From contig NZ_JADBDS010000002.1 in NCBI RefSeq assembly GCF_014873705.1, positions 1,302,001 to 1,366,000 on the forward strand: a DNA stretch of 64,000 bases, read 5' to 3'. Position numbers and translations under genes: made by a program. Positions 25,375-34,239 of this stretch are shown here, piece after piece (position 1 is the stretch's first letter; each line of letters begins with the position of its first letter). The DNA is from Mycobacterium sp. OAS707. GTDB lineage: Bacteria > Actinomycetota > Actinomycetes > Mycobacteriales > Mycobacteriaceae. Under the pieces are notes generated by a model. That model saw only the letters and a program-made list of their open reading frames with translations. It did not search any database and was not told the DNA's origin.

Positions 25375-26520
25375 CTATGCGATGAGTTCGACCAGTGTGG
25401 CGTTGGCCGTCCCGCCGCCTTCACACATGGTCTGCAGGCCGAAGCGAATCCCGTTGTCGCGCATGTGATTGATCATGCGCGTCATCAGCACCGCGCCCGA
25501 AGCACCGAGCGGGTGGCCGAGCGCGATCGCCCCGCCCAGCGGGTTGAGCTTCTCTTCGTCGGCGCCGGTCTCGGCCAACCAGGCCAAGGGCACGGGCGCG
25601 AACGCCTCGTTGACCTCGAACACGCCGACCTCGTCCAGCCCGACACCGGCCTTGTGCAGCACCTTCTCGGTCGCGGGGATCGGCCCGGTCAGCATCAAGA
25701 CCGGGTCCGCTCCGGTCACGGCACCTGCGCGGTAGCGGACGATCGGCGTCAACCCCATCGCGACCGCATTCTCCGCCGTCATCACCAGCAGTGCGGCCGC
25801 GCCGTCGGAGATCTGCGAGGAGTTGCCTGCGTGAATGACGCCGTCCTCCTTGAAGGCAGGCTTCAGGCCGGCCAGCTTCTCGACCGTCGTCCCCCGGCGA
25901 ATGCCTTCGTCGGCCACAACCGGTTCACCGTCACCGAACACCGGCATGATCTGCGTATCGAACGCGCCGTTGTCCTGCGCCTTGGCCGCCAGGTCATGCG
26001 AGCGCGCCGAGTACTCGTCGAGACGGGTGCGCGAAAATCCCCACTTCTGCGCGATCAACTCCGCCGAGATGCCCTGGTTGAACGAGAAATCCCCATAGCG
26101 CGCAAGCACTTTCGGTCCGTAGGGCATGCCGGTCGCGCGCGCCGAACCGAGCGGGACCCTGCTCATCACTTCGACGCCGCCTGCCACGACGACGTCTTGC
26201 TGGCCGGACATCACGGCGTGCACGGCGAAGTCCAGCGCCTGCTGGCTGGAACCGCACGCGCGGTTGACGGTGGTACCCGGAATGGTCTCCGGCCAGCCGG
26301 CGGCAAGCACCGAGTAGCGGCCGATGTTGCTGGACTGGTCGCCGACCTGCGACACGCAGCCCCACACCACGTCGTCGACGATGTCCGGGTCGATGCCCGC
26401 GCGTTCGGCGAGCGCGTTGAGCACAATCGCGGACAGGTCGGCGGCGTGCATCTCGGACAGTCCGCCGTTGCGCTTGCCGACCGGTGTGCGCACCGCCTCG
26501 ACGATTACGGTTTCACGCAT
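25375..26520 (-). CDS. Acetyl-CoA acyltransferase (thiolase)
   Basis: A 381-residue degradative thiolase. The nucleophilic Cys is in VNRACGSSQQ (C89), the His in GHPLGASGA, and the second Cys in MCEGGGTAN close to the C terminus, so all catalytic residues are present. The ATG at 26518-26520 is used; a frame running further upstream lacks a start context. It would cleave a 3-ketoacyl-CoA to release acetyl- or propionyl-CoA, finishing the cycle run by the neighbouring ACADs, crotonase and SDR. Confidence 0.94.
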   Translation of the reverse strand: MRETVIVEAVRTPVGKRNGGLSEMHAADLSAIVLNALAERAGIDPDIVDDVVWGCVSQVGDQSSNIGRYSVLAAGWPETIPGTTVNRACGSSQQALDFAVHAVMSGQQDVVVAGGVEVMSRVPLGSARATGMPYGPKVLARYGDFSFNQGISAELIAQKWGFSRTRLDEYSARSHDLAAKAQDNGAFDTQIMPVFGDGEPVVADEGIRRGTTVEKLAGLKPAFKEDGVIHAGNSSQISDGAAALLVMTAENAVAMGLTPIVRYRAGAVTGADPVLMLTGPIPATEKVLHKAGVGLDEVGVFEVNEAFAPVPLAWLAETGADEEKLNPLGGAIALGHPLGASGAVLMTRMINHMRDNGIRFGLQTMCEGGGTANATLVELIA

Positions 26521-26525
26521 CGATC

Positions 26526-27317
26526 TCACTCCGATCTCGGTACGGCCCATCGGCCGGTGAATGCGGGCTCGCGCTTCTCGGCGAACGCCGCGTACGCCTC
26601 TATCGAGTCTGCGGTGGCGAAGTTGCCGGGCTGCGCGCGGGCCTCATTTGCGAGCGCTTGGCGCAGGGTCGCGTCGGCGCCGTCGTTGAGTAGCGCCTTG
26701 CTCTGTGCCAGCGCGACGGGTGGGCCTGCCGCCAGCCGACTGGCCAGGTCGGCCACGAAAGCATCGATCTCGCCAGCCGGCTTTACCCAGGTGACCAAGC
26801 CCAGCGATTGCGCTTCCTCGGCGTCGATCATGTCGGCCAGCAGCACCAGACGCTTGGCCTGCTGCAGCCCGACCAGCTTGGGCAGCAGCCACGACCCACC
26901 GAGGTCCACTGACAGCCCACGCTTCGAAAAGACTTGGCAGAACCGTGATTCGGGCGTCGCGACCACGAAGTCGCAGCCAAGCGCGAGGTTCCACCCCGCG
27001 CCGACGGCCACACCGGTCACCTTTGCGATGGTGGGGATGGCCAGCTCATGCAAGGCCAGCGCGACGTCGGTGAGCCTGCGCAGCTTGTGCCTCGGGTGGA
27101 TGTCCTCCGGCACCGAAATATCCGCACCCGAACAGAAGGCGCCGCCGGCGCCGGTGATCACCAGGGCGCGCACGTCGTCGCGGGCGGTGGCGCGCAGCGC
27201 GTCGGCCAGCTCATGCCACAGCTGCGGGTTGATCGCGTTCCTGCGCTCGGGACGGTTCAAGGTCAGCGTCCGGACGCCGTCGTGGTCGGTCGACAGCAGC
27301 ACCGATTCTTCGCTCAT
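26526..27317 (-). CDS. Enoyl-CoA hydratase/isomerase family (PaaG-like)
   Basis: This 263-residue crotonase has the oxyanion-hole pieces FCSGADIS and GVAVGAGWNLALGCDF. The first canonical hydratase Glu is replaced (Asn in GWNLAL), while an Asp sits in RGLSVDLGGSWLLPKLVG, as in PaaG-type isomerases. A double-bond isomerase, or an enzyme on an alicyclic acyl-CoA, is therefore more likely than a plain hydratase. It lies between thiolase (5 bp) and CaiB (6 bp) in one operon. Confidence 0.88.
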   Translation of the reverse strand: MSEESVLLSTDHDGVRTLTLNRPERRNAINPQLWHELADALRATARDDVRALVITGAGGAFCSGADISVPEDIHPRHKLRRLTDVALALHELAIPTIAKVTGVAVGAGWNLALGCDFVVATPESRFCQVFSKRGLSVDLGGSWLLPKLVGLQQAKRLVLLADMIDAEEAQSLGLVTWVKPAGEIDAFVADLASRLAAGPPVALAQSKALLNDGADATLRQALANEARAQPGNFATADSIEAYAAFAEKREPAFTGRWAVPRSE

Positions 27318-27323
27318 CAGCAG

Positions 27324-28523
27324 CTATCCAATGACTCCGTCGGCACGCAGCGTGGCGATCTCCTCCTCGGCGAGCCCGAGTTCGGCAAGCACCGCATCCG
27401 TGTGTTGGCCCAGCCCGGGCACTGCCCCCATCGGCGGATCGTATCCGGCGATGACGGGCGGCGGCAGCAGCGACGGAATATCGCCCTTGGAGGTGCCGAT
27501 GCTGCGCCAGCGGTCACGCGCAATCAGGTGAGGGTGGACCACGACTTCGCTCGGAACGTTGTACCGCGAGTTGCCGATGCCCGCGTCGTCGGCGGTCTTC
27601 TGGATGTATGCCAGGTCGTGTTGGGCACACCACGATCCGATGGCTTCGTCGAGAATGTCGCGATGCGCGCAGCGCCCCGGGTTGGTGGCGAACCGCGGGT
27701 CATCAGCGAGGTCCGGGCGATCGATGATTTCCCTTGCCACCCTTTGCCATTCGCGGTCGTTCGTGGTTCCGAGCACCACCGTCTGGCCGTCGCGGGTAGC
27801 AAACGCGCCGTAGGGCGCCACTGCGGGCGAGCCGACGCCGAGCGGTTCCTGGTCAATGCCGGAATGCTGGGTGTAGGTCAGCGCATAGCCCATCACGTCG
27901 GTCATCACGTCGAAGAGGCTGAGTTCGACGGACGGCGCCGGCCCGGCCGGGCGATTACCACGCCCGACCAGCAACGCCAGGATCGAGATCGCGGCGTACA
28001 GACCCGTGGTGAAGTCCGCCATGGCCGGCCCGGGCTTGGCGGGCATGCCCGGGTAGCCCGTGATCGCGCACGATCCGGATTCCGCCTGTACCAGAAGGTC
28101 ATACGCCCGCTTGTGCGATATCGGACCGCCCGGTCCGTAACCGTCGATCTCGACGGGAATGACGTTGGGGTGGCTGTGCGCCAGGTCGGCAGCGGCGATG
28201 CCCATCCGGGCCGTCGACCCCGGTGCGAGGTTCGACACGAACGCATCGGCGCGATCGAGCAGCCGGTGCAGGATGTCCATACCCTTCGGCGACTTGGTGT
28301 TCAGCGTGACCGACTCCTTGCCGCGGTTGCACCAGACGAAGTGCGCGGCGAGTCCGCCGGGGCCGTTGACCACGTCGTCGTAGTCGCGGGCGAAGTCGCC
28401 ACCGTTGGGGTTTTCCACCTTGATGACGCGCGCACCGAGATCGGCGAGGACGCGCGTGCACATCGGCGCGGCCACGGCCTGTTCCATGGCGACGACGGTG
28501 ACCCCGGCAAGAGGGGCGTTCAC
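27324..28523 (-). CDS. CaiB/BaiF family (class III) CoA transferase
   Basis: The 399-residue product has the family N terminus (LAGVTVVAMEQAVAAP, LADLGARVIKVENP) and the catalytic Asp in AMADFTTGLY (D170). Class III transferases move CoA between carboxylates, or act as racemase-type relatives. In this window, where no acyl-CoA ligase is visible, such an enzyme could activate the acid substrate. The start overlaps the SDR stop by 4 bp. The donor and acceptor acids are unknown. Confidence 0.93.
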   Translation of the reverse strand: MNAPLAGVTVVAMEQAVAAPMCTRVLADLGARVIKVENPNGGDFARDYDDVVNGPGGLAAHFVWCNRGKESVTLNTKSPKGMDILHRLLDRADAFVSNLAPGSTARMGIAAADLAHSHPNVIPVEIDGYGPGGPISHKRAYDLLVQAESGSCAITGYPGMPAKPGPAMADFTTGLYAAISILALLVGRGNRPAGPAPSVELSLFDVMTDVMGYALTYTQHSGIDQEPLGVGSPAVAPYGAFATRDGQTVVLGTTNDREWQRVAREIIDRPDLADDPRFATNPGRCAHRDILDEAIGSWCAQHDLAYIQKTADDAGIGNSRYNVPSEVVVHPHLIARDRWRSIGTSKGDIPSLLPPPVIAGYDPPMGAVPGLGQHTDAVLAELGLAEEEIATLRADGVIG

Positions 28524-29278
28524 ATGACCATTCCGCCGTCGACCGGCAGCACCTGTCCGGTGATGTAGGACGCGGCGTTCGACGCCATGAACACGAACGC
28601 TCCTGCGATCTCCGCCGGGTCGGCCCAGCGCTTCATCGGGATTCGGTTCATCATGTTGGCCGCGAATTTCTCGTTGGTGCGGATGGTTTCGGTCATCGGT
28701 GTGGCTGCCAGCGGGGCCAGGGCGTTGACGTTGATGTTCTTGGTCGCCAACTCACGGGCCAGAGATTTGGTGAAGCCGATGATGCCGGCCTTGGCCGCCG
28801 AGTAGTTGACCTGGCCAAGAGTTCCGGTGAGACCGGCGGCCGACGTCACGTTGATGATGCGTCCGGTTCCGTCGGTCGGGATGTACTGCAGGGCGGCCTG
28901 GGTGACGTTGAATGCGCCCATCACGTGGATGTCGAACAGCAGCCGGAACGACTCCTGCGTGGTCTTGTCGAACATCGCCGGTTTGGTGACACCCGCGTTG
29001 TTGATCACGATGTGCAGCGCGCCGTCAGCGAGCGCGGCCGCCTGCGCGGCCGCAGCGTCGGCGGAGTCGCGATCCGACACGTCAAGCGCCGCGGCTTCTG
29101 CCCTACCACCCGCGCCCGAAATACGTTCGGCCACAGCGGCGGCGCCGTCCTTGTCGAGGTCGGTGACGAGCACAGCTGCGCCCGCCTCCGCCAGCGCGGT
29201 CGCGACGGCCGAGCCGATTCCGCCCGCGGCGCCGGTCACCAGCGCCGAGCGGCCGGTCAGGTCGAAGTAGTTCGTCAC
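28520..29278 (-). CDS. SDR family oxidoreductase, FabG/3-hydroxyacyl-CoA dehydrogenase-like
   Basis: A 252-residue SDR with TGAAGGIG at residues 15-22, VINNAG near 91-96, Ser146 and Y159/K163. The closest general pattern is FabG-like 3-ketoacyl reductases, and within a beta-oxidation operon the reverse reaction (3-hydroxyacyl-CoA oxidation) is plausible. The GTG at 29276-29278 has AAGGAG upstream and overlaps the ACAD stop by one base. It is not of the mycofactocin type. Confidence 0.9.
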   Translation of the reverse strand: MTNYFDLTGRSALVTGAAGGIGSAVATALAEAGAAVLVTDLDKDGAAAVAERISGAGGRAEAAALDVSDRDSADAAAAQAAALADGALHIVINNAGVTKPAMFDKTTQESFRLLFDIHVMGAFNVTQAALQYIPTDGTGRIINVTSAAGLTGTLGQVNYSAAKAGIIGFTKSLARELATKNINVNALAPLAATPMTETIRTNEKFAANMMNRIPMKRWADPAEIAGAFVFMASNAASYITGQVLPVDGGMVM

Positions 29279-30456
29279 TAGTAGCTCCTTGGCATTCCGA
29301 GAACGTGTTCGCCCAAGAAGTTCAGGATCATCTCCTGACTCACCGGCGCGATCTTCATCAGGCGCGACTCCCGGAAGTACCGGGACACGTGGTACTCCTC
29401 GGAATAACCCATCCCGCCATGCAGCTGCAGCGCACGGTCGGCGGCACCGAAGCCGGCGTCGGCGCACAGGTACTTGGCCGTATTCGCCTCGCGCCCACAG
29501 GGTTTGCCATTGTCGTACAACCAGGTCGCCTTGCGCAAGACCAGCTCTGCGGCATCGAGCCGGGCCAGCGAATCGGCCAACGGGAATTGCAGGCCTTGGT
29601 TCATGCCGATCGGCCGGTTGAACACAACGCGCTCGTTGCCGTAGCGGACGGCCTTCTCGAGTGCCACCCTGCCGATGCCGAGCGCCTCGGCGGCGATCAG
29701 CATGCGTTCGGGGTTGAGCCCGTCGAGGATGTACTTGAAGCCCTTGCCCTCTTCGCCGACGCGGTCGGACACCGGCACCATCAGGTCGTCGATGAAAACC
29801 TCGTTGGAGCTCACCGCATTTCGGCCCATCTTGTTGATCGGCCGGATGTCGACATGGTCGCGGTTCAGGTCGGTGAGGAACAGCGTCATGCCGTCGGTCT
29901 TCTTGGTCACCTCGTCGTAGGGAGTGGTCCGCGTCAGCAGCAGGATCTTCTCCGACTCAAGCGCCTTGGAGATCCAGACCTTGCGGCCGTTGACGCGGTA
30001 GTGGTCGCCCTCGCGTTTGGCGAACGTGGTGATGCGCGAAGTATCAAGGCCCGCACCGGGTTCGGTGACACCGAAGCACACATGCAGATCGCCGTTCACG
30101 ATCCGGGGCAATGTGGCCTTCTTGAGCTCCTCGGAGCCGTGCTTGACCACCGGCTGCATGCCGAAGATCGACAAATGGATGGCGCTGGCGCCGTTCATCG
30201 CCGCGCCCGAGCGCGCGACCTCCTCGAGTAGCAGCGTCGCCTCGGTGATGCCCAAGCCGTGGCCGCCGTACTCTTCCGGGATCGTCATGCCCAGCCAGCC
30301 GCCCTTGGCAATGGCGTCGTAGAACTCCTGCGGGAACTCGTGCGCCTGATCCTTGGTCATCCAATAGTGATCGTCGAACTTGCCTGCCAACTCGGCGACG
30401 GACTTACGGATCAGCTCCTGATCCTCGGTCAGCTCGAAACTCATACCGCCGGGCAC
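29278..30456 (-). CDS. Acyl-CoA dehydrogenase
   Basis: A 392-residue ACAD with complete domains: GVTEPGAGLDTSRITTFAKR and HYRVNGRKVWISKA in the middle domain, and LHGGMGYSEEYHVSRYFRES at the C terminus. The GTG at 30454-30456 is preferred since GGAGG precedes it by 6 nt; the ATG at 30444 is four codons later. It is the first gene after a hairpin that separates it from the amidohydrolase, and it leads the SDR-CaiB-crotonase-thiolase-ACAD run. Confidence 0.92.
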   Translation of the reverse strand: MPGGMSFELTEDQELIRKSVAELAGKFDDHYWMTKDQAHEFPQEFYDAIAKGGWLGMTIPEEYGGHGLGITEATLLLEEVARSGAAMNGASAIHLSIFGMQPVVKHGSEELKKATLPRIVNGDLHVCFGVTEPGAGLDTSRITTFAKREGDHYRVNGRKVWISKALESEKILLLTRTTPYDEVTKKTDGMTLFLTDLNRDHVDIRPINKMGRNAVSSNEVFIDDLMVPVSDRVGEEGKGFKYILDGLNPERMLIAAEALGIGRVALEKAVRYGNERVVFNRPIGMNQGLQFPLADSLARLDAAELVLRKATWLYDNGKPCGREANTAKYLCADAGFGAADRALQLHGGMGYSEEYHVSRYFRESRLMKIAPVSQEMILNFLGEHVLGMPRSY

Positions 30457-30486
30457 GGTGCCCCTCCTCAAGTCACATAGCAGTAC

Positions 30487-30517
30487 GCCGGTGCGTGAAC
30501 GGTCCGTCCGCACCGGC
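30487..30517. terminator. Hairpin between amidohydrolase and ACAD operon
   Basis: GCCGGTGCG (30487-30495) and CGCACCGGC (30509-30517) form a perfect 9-bp GC-rich stem with a 13-nt loop, in the 85-bp gap just downstream of the amidohydrolase stop. There is no U-tract, as is usual in mycobacteria. It may terminate or attenuate transcription into the ACAD operon, or simply process the message. Confidence 0.5.
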
Positions 30518-30541
30518 GCACTTCACCCTTAAAGCTACGAC

Positions 30542-31834
30542 CTAGTCCTTATTGCCCGTCAACTCCTTGGCATTCGCGGCGAAGTCCGCGAAGTTCGCGC
30601 CGCCGTGCTCGTGCTTGGACAGCGCCTGGATGGAGACATCGTGGCCCTCGGCCGCCTTGCGCAGCGCGCCAACCGTCGCCTGCTCCTTCGGGATGTGGGT
30701 GAACGGATCCCAGTGATACCAGCGCATCGCGTTCTCGAAGGTTATTTTGTTGACCTCGTCGTCGGGCACGTCGTTCTTCTCGAGCACCTCGTGCAGTTGC
30801 TCCGGCGCCCCCGGCCACATGCTGTCGCTGTGCGGGTAGTCGGCTTCCCAGCAGATGTTGTCGATGCCGATGTCATTGCGCAGTTTGACGCCAACATGAT
30901 CGGAGATGAAGCAGGTCAGAAAGTGCTCGCGGAACACCTCACTGGGGAGCTTGCCCTTGAAGTCCTGACCCGTCCACGTCGAGTGCATCTCATAGGTGCG
31001 GTCGGCCCGCTCGAGGAAGTAGGGAATCCAGCCGGTGCCGCCCTCACTCAGGGCGATCTTGAGGTCCGGGTACTTCTTGATCGGCTTGGACCACAGCAGA
31101 TCCGCGGCGGCCTGCACGATGTTCATCGGTTGCAGCGTGATCATCACGTCCATCGGCGCATCCGGGGCAGTGATCGCCAACCGGCCCGACGAACCGATGT
31201 GCACGTTCATCACGGTGTCGGTGTCGACAAGCGCCTCCCACAGCGGCGTCCAGTACTCGTCGTGGAAACTCGGATATCCCATTGCCGCCGGGTTCTCGGT
31301 GAAGGTCAGCGCATGCACACCCCGCTCGGCGTTGCGGCGCACCTCTTTCGCGCAGGCCTCGGCATCCCAGATCACGGGCAAACACATCGGAATGAACCGA
31401 GCCGGATACGCCCCGCACCATTCCTCGACGTGCCAGTCGTTGTATGCCTGCAGCAACGCCAACGAGAACTCAGGATCCTCTGTCGCGAACAGCCGACCCG
31501 CGAAGCCCGGGAACGACGGGAAGCAGATCGAGCCGAGGATGCCGCCTGCGTTCATGTCCTTGACGCGCTCATCGACCTGCCAGCAGCCCGGCCTGATCTC
31601 GTCGAGGCCCTGCGGTTCCAGGCCGTACTCCTCCTTGGGTCGGCCGGCCACGGCGTTCAACGCGACATTGGGGATCACCACATCACGGAACTGCCAGGTG
31701 TCGCTGCCATCGGGGTTGTGCACCAACCGTGGCGCTTCGTCCAGGTACTTCTTCTGCAGATGGTTCTTGAACATGTCCGGCGGCTCGACAACGTGATCAT
31801 CAACGCTGATCAGGATCATGTCGTCTTTATTCAT
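30542..31834 (-). CDS. Amidohydrolase-2 family protein
   Basis: This 430-residue metal-dependent hydrolase/decarboxylase has the TIM-barrel amidohydrolase-2 fold: SVDDHVVEPPDMF near the N terminus, NVHIGSSG, ALSEGGTGWIPYF, and the terminal-strand motif CWEADYPHSDSMWP with the metal Asp. Relatives include ACMSD-type decarboxylases and C-C hydrolases. The N-terminal motif is HxxE rather than HxH. It resembles the product at 54938-56116 in size and motif order. A good GGAGGAG ribosome site precedes it, and its promoter faces the GAGAA-type operator region. Confidence 0.88.
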   Translation of the reverse strand: MNKDDMILISVDDHVVEPPDMFKNHLQKKYLDEAPRLVHNPDGSDTWQFRDVVIPNVALNAVAGRPKEEYGLEPQGLDEIRPGCWQVDERVKDMNAGGILGSICFPSFPGFAGRLFATEDPEFSLALLQAYNDWHVEEWCGAYPARFIPMCLPVIWDAEACAKEVRRNAERGVHALTFTENPAAMGYPSFHDEYWTPLWEALVDTDTVMNVHIGSSGRLAITAPDAPMDVMITLQPMNIVQAAADLLWSKPIKKYPDLKIALSEGGTGWIPYFLERADRTYEMHSTWTGQDFKGKLPSEVFREHFLTCFISDHVGVKLRNDIGIDNICWEADYPHSDSMWPGAPEQLHEVLEKNDVPDDEVNKITFENAMRWYHWDPFTHIPKEQATVGALRKAAEGHDVSIQALSKHEHGGANFADFAANAKELTGNKD

Positions 31835-31888
31835 GCCTCGACTCCTCCTCGACGCCGGGGCGTCATTGGACCAGTGATGTTCTCTATC

Positions 31889-32064
31889 TGAGGAAACTAC
31901 CTTCTCATTCCGCGAGAATCAATGTCCGTTACCGGCGTCAGGGCCTCCAGGCAGCACCGTTGCCTCCTTGCGGGCACGGCTGTGACCGGCACGTCTGCTG
32001 TCTGGCATTGACCAAATGTCAGAAAAGTGGAAACCTATTGGCGAAATATGAGAACCTGATTCTC
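31889..32064. promoter_or_regulatory. Divergent control region with GAGAA-N5-TTCTC operator
   Basis: The 251-bp gap between the amidohydrolase and CMD genes contains GAGAACCTGATTCTC (32050-32064, perfect 5-bp arms), just before the ribosome site of the CMD gene. Near the amidohydrolase start is a degenerate relative, TGAGGAAACTACCTTCTCA (31889-31907), which overlaps another palindrome, TTCTC (31902-31906) with GAGAA (31914-31918). The same motif recurs at 39984-40002, 40780-40794 and, weaker, 41806-41820. It is likely the operator of one shared repressor. Confidence 0.6.
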
Positions 32065-32085
32065 GTGCGTGAGAGGAGACCACCC

Positions 32086-32625
32086 GTGCGGGTGCCACCG
32101 CTGCCTGCAGACCAGTGGGACGACGCCGTCGACCACGCGCTGTCCTCGCTGCCTGAAGAGCGGCGCAACCCGCAGGCGTCGGGCAATCTGCTCGCCACGC
32201 TCGTCCGTCATCCGAAGCTGACGCGGGCCTTCCTGCGCTTCAACAACCATCTGCTGTATTCGTCAACGCTGCCGCCGCGACTTCGCGAACTGGCGGTGCT
32301 GCGAGTCGCCCACCGTGCCCAGTCGGAGTACGAGTGGCGTCACCACGTGCGGATGGGCCTCGAGGCCGGGCTCACCGAAGAGAACATCGACGGCATCCAG
32401 CGCGGTGAGGCAACCGACGATCTCGACCGCGCGATCATCCACGCCGTCGACGAACTCCAGGACAAGTCCGTGGTGTCCGACGAGACGTGGGTGGTCCTGA
32501 CCGAGCACCTCGACGAGCGTCAGTGCATGGATCTCGTCTTCACGATCGGCTGCTATGGCGCACTTGCCATGGCCATCAACACATTCGGCGTAGAACCCGA
32601 CTCCGAAACGAACTCAGAGAGGTAG
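32086..32625 (+). CDS. Carboxymuconolactone-decarboxylase family protein
   Basis: A 179-residue single-domain CMD/AhpD-fold protein with the core PPRLRELAVLRVAHRAQSEY and EWRHHVRMGLEAGL. The CxxC of AhpD peroxidases is absent. The GTG at 32086 follows GAGGAG with good spacing; an extended upstream frame runs through the operator and is unlikely. It precedes the Rieske gene by 6 bp, matching the CMD gene that ends the first Rieske operon. A role in handling a ring-cleavage or lactone intermediate is inferred. Confidence 0.85.
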   Translation: MRVPPLPADQWDDAVDHALSSLPEERRNPQASGNLLATLVRHPKLTRAFLRFNNHLLYSSTLPPRLRELAVLRVAHRAQSEYEWRHHVRMGLEAGLTEENIDGIQRGEATDDLDRAIIHAVDELQDKSVVSDETWVVLTEHLDERQCMDLVFTIGCYGALAMAINTFGVEPDSETNSER

Positions 32626-32631
32626 TAAACA

Positions 32632-33915
32632 GTGGGACATTTCCCGAAGCCGGCCGCCGGAAGCTGGACCGAAAATTGGCCAGAACTCGGCACTGCGCCA
32701 GTCGATTACACCGACTCCATCGACCCCGAGCACTACAAGCTCGAGCAGCAGGCGATCTTCAAGAAGCTGTGGCTGAACGTCGGGCGGGTGGAACGACTGC
32801 CACGCAAGGGCAGCTATTTCACCAGAGAGATGCCGTCGGTCGGCGCAGGCACGTCGGTGATCATCGTCAAGGACACCGACGAGCAGGTCCGCGCGTTCTA
32901 CAACATGTGCCGCCACCGCGGAAACAAATTGGTGTGGAACGACTATCCGGGCGAAGAGGTTTCGGGCTCGTGCCGTCAGTTCACATGCAAGTACCACGCC
33001 TGGCGCTACAGCCTCAAAGGCGACCTGACCTTCGTTCAGCAGGAGGACGAGTTCTTCGATCTGGAAAAAGCGAAGTTCGGTCTTGTGCCGGTGCGTTGCG
33101 AGGTTTGGGAAGGGTTCATCTTCATCAACTTCGACAACGACGCCGAGCCGCTGATCGATTACCTCGGTGACTTCGCGAAGGGCCTCGAGGGCTATCCGTT
33201 CCACGAGATGACCGAGACCTACACCTATCGTGCGGAAGTCAACGCGAACTGGAAGCTGTTCATCGATGCGTTCACCGAGTTCTACCACGCACCGGTGCTG
33301 CACCAGAAGCAGGCGACCAAGGAGGAAGCCGACAAGCTGCTCGGAATCGGCTTCGAGGCATTGAGTTACGACATCAAGGGCGATCACGCGATGATCTCGT
33401 CATGGGGCGGGATGTCGCCGCCCAAGGATCTCAACATGGTCAAGCCGATCGAGCGTGTCCTGCACAGCGGTCTGTTCGGACCGTGGGATCGCCCGAAAAT
33501 CAAGGGCATCCTTCCCGAGGAATTGCCGCCTGCCATCAACCCCGGCCGCTACGACAGCTGGGGCACCGACTCTTTCGAGTTCTTCCCCAACTTCACGCTG
33601 CTGTTCTGGGCGCCGGGTTGGTACCTCACCTATCACTACTGGCCGACCGACGTGGACAAGCACATCTTCGAGTGCACGCTGTACTTCGTGCCCGCCACCA
33701 ACACCCGTGAGCGCCTGGCCCACGAACTCGCCGCGGTGACGTTCAAGGAGTACGCGTTCCAGGACGCCAACACCCTGGAGGCCACCCAGACGATGATCGG
33801 CACCAAGGTGGTCACCGACTTCCCATTGTGCGATCAGGAGGTCCTGCTCCGGCACCTGCACAAGACGGCAGGCGACTATGTGGAGAAGTTCAAGAAGGAG
33901 AACATCGATGTCTAA
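32632..33915 (+). CDS. Rieske 2Fe-2S ring-hydroxylating oxygenase alpha subunit (paralogue 2)
   Basis: This 427-residue oxygenase has Rieske ligands in CRHRGN (C93, H95) and CKYHAW (C119, H122), and the mononuclear iron residues in DAFTEFYHAPVLH (D212, H219, H224). It shares the motif order RVERLPRKGSYFTREM, CEVWEGFIFINFD and HLHKTAGDYVE with the oxygenase at 21933, showing descent from one ancestor. The start is GTG with GAGAGG upstream. No dedicated reductase, ferredoxin or classical beta subunit is adjacent; a small helical protein overlaps its 3' end. Confidence 0.94.
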   Translation: MGHFPKPAAGSWTENWPELGTAPVDYTDSIDPEHYKLEQQAIFKKLWLNVGRVERLPRKGSYFTREMPSVGAGTSVIIVKDTDEQVRAFYNMCRHRGNKLVWNDYPGEEVSGSCRQFTCKYHAWRYSLKGDLTFVQQEDEFFDLEKAKFGLVPVRCEVWEGFIFINFDNDAEPLIDYLGDFAKGLEGYPFHEMTETYTYRAEVNANWKLFIDAFTEFYHAPVLHQKQATKEEADKLLGIGFEALSYDIKGDHAMISSWGGMSPPKDLNMVKPIERVLHSGLFGPWDRPKIKGILPEELPPAINPGRYDSWGTDSFEFFPNFTLLFWAPGWYLTYHYWPTDVDKHIFECTLYFVPATNTRERLAHELAAVTFKEYAFQDANTLEATQTMIGTKVVTDFPLCDQEVLLRHLHKTAGDYVEKFKKENIDV

Positions 33916-34237
33916 GCTCCCTGCCGAGTTCGCCGACCTGGAACGGTTCTCCGACTGGTGCCTGCCCCACGAGGAGGATCGCTATCAAAAGCGGCTCTCC
34001 TCAACGATGGCCGAGATGCAAGAGTTCTATGATGTCGCGTTCCCGCGACTCGAAGCCGTCATGGAATACTGCGACTCACGATTCCCTCTGGACGGAATGC
34101 CCGACGACGCAAAGGCTCTCATTCACATGATGCAGTCATTGGTCAACGTGTCATTCCCGATCGAGGTATGGAAGCAGCCGCGTGTGCTCGACAGCGGCGC
34201 CGCGTACATCCAATGCACAAAGGAGCCGGTGGTCTAA
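33908..34237 (+). CDS. Small Rieske-associated protein (paralogue 2)
   Basis: A 109-residue protein of no named family that I recognise. It is homologous to the 107-residue product at 21613-21936: the N-terminal PAEF..LE, STMAEMQEFYDVAFP, PDDA and VWKQPRV blocks align without large gaps. The ATG lies within the last codons of the Rieske gene (8-bp overlap), so expression is tightly coupled. It is predicted helical and soluble, with no metal-binding cluster. A small subunit or assembly partner of the oxygenase is the best guess. Confidence 0.78.
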   Translation: MSKLPAEFADLERFSDWCLPHEEDRYQKRLSSTMAEMQEFYDVAFPRLEAVMEYCDSRFPLDGMPDDAKALIHMMQSLVNVSFPIEVWKQPRVLDSGAAYIQCTKEPVV

Positions 34238-34239
34238 CC

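Noticed and set aside
25465..27531. 688-codon open frame on the + strand
   Set aside because: It is antisense to thiolase and crotonase genes with clear catalytic motifs; long antisense frames are expected in GC-rich DNA, and its translation is Arg/His-rich without any domain.
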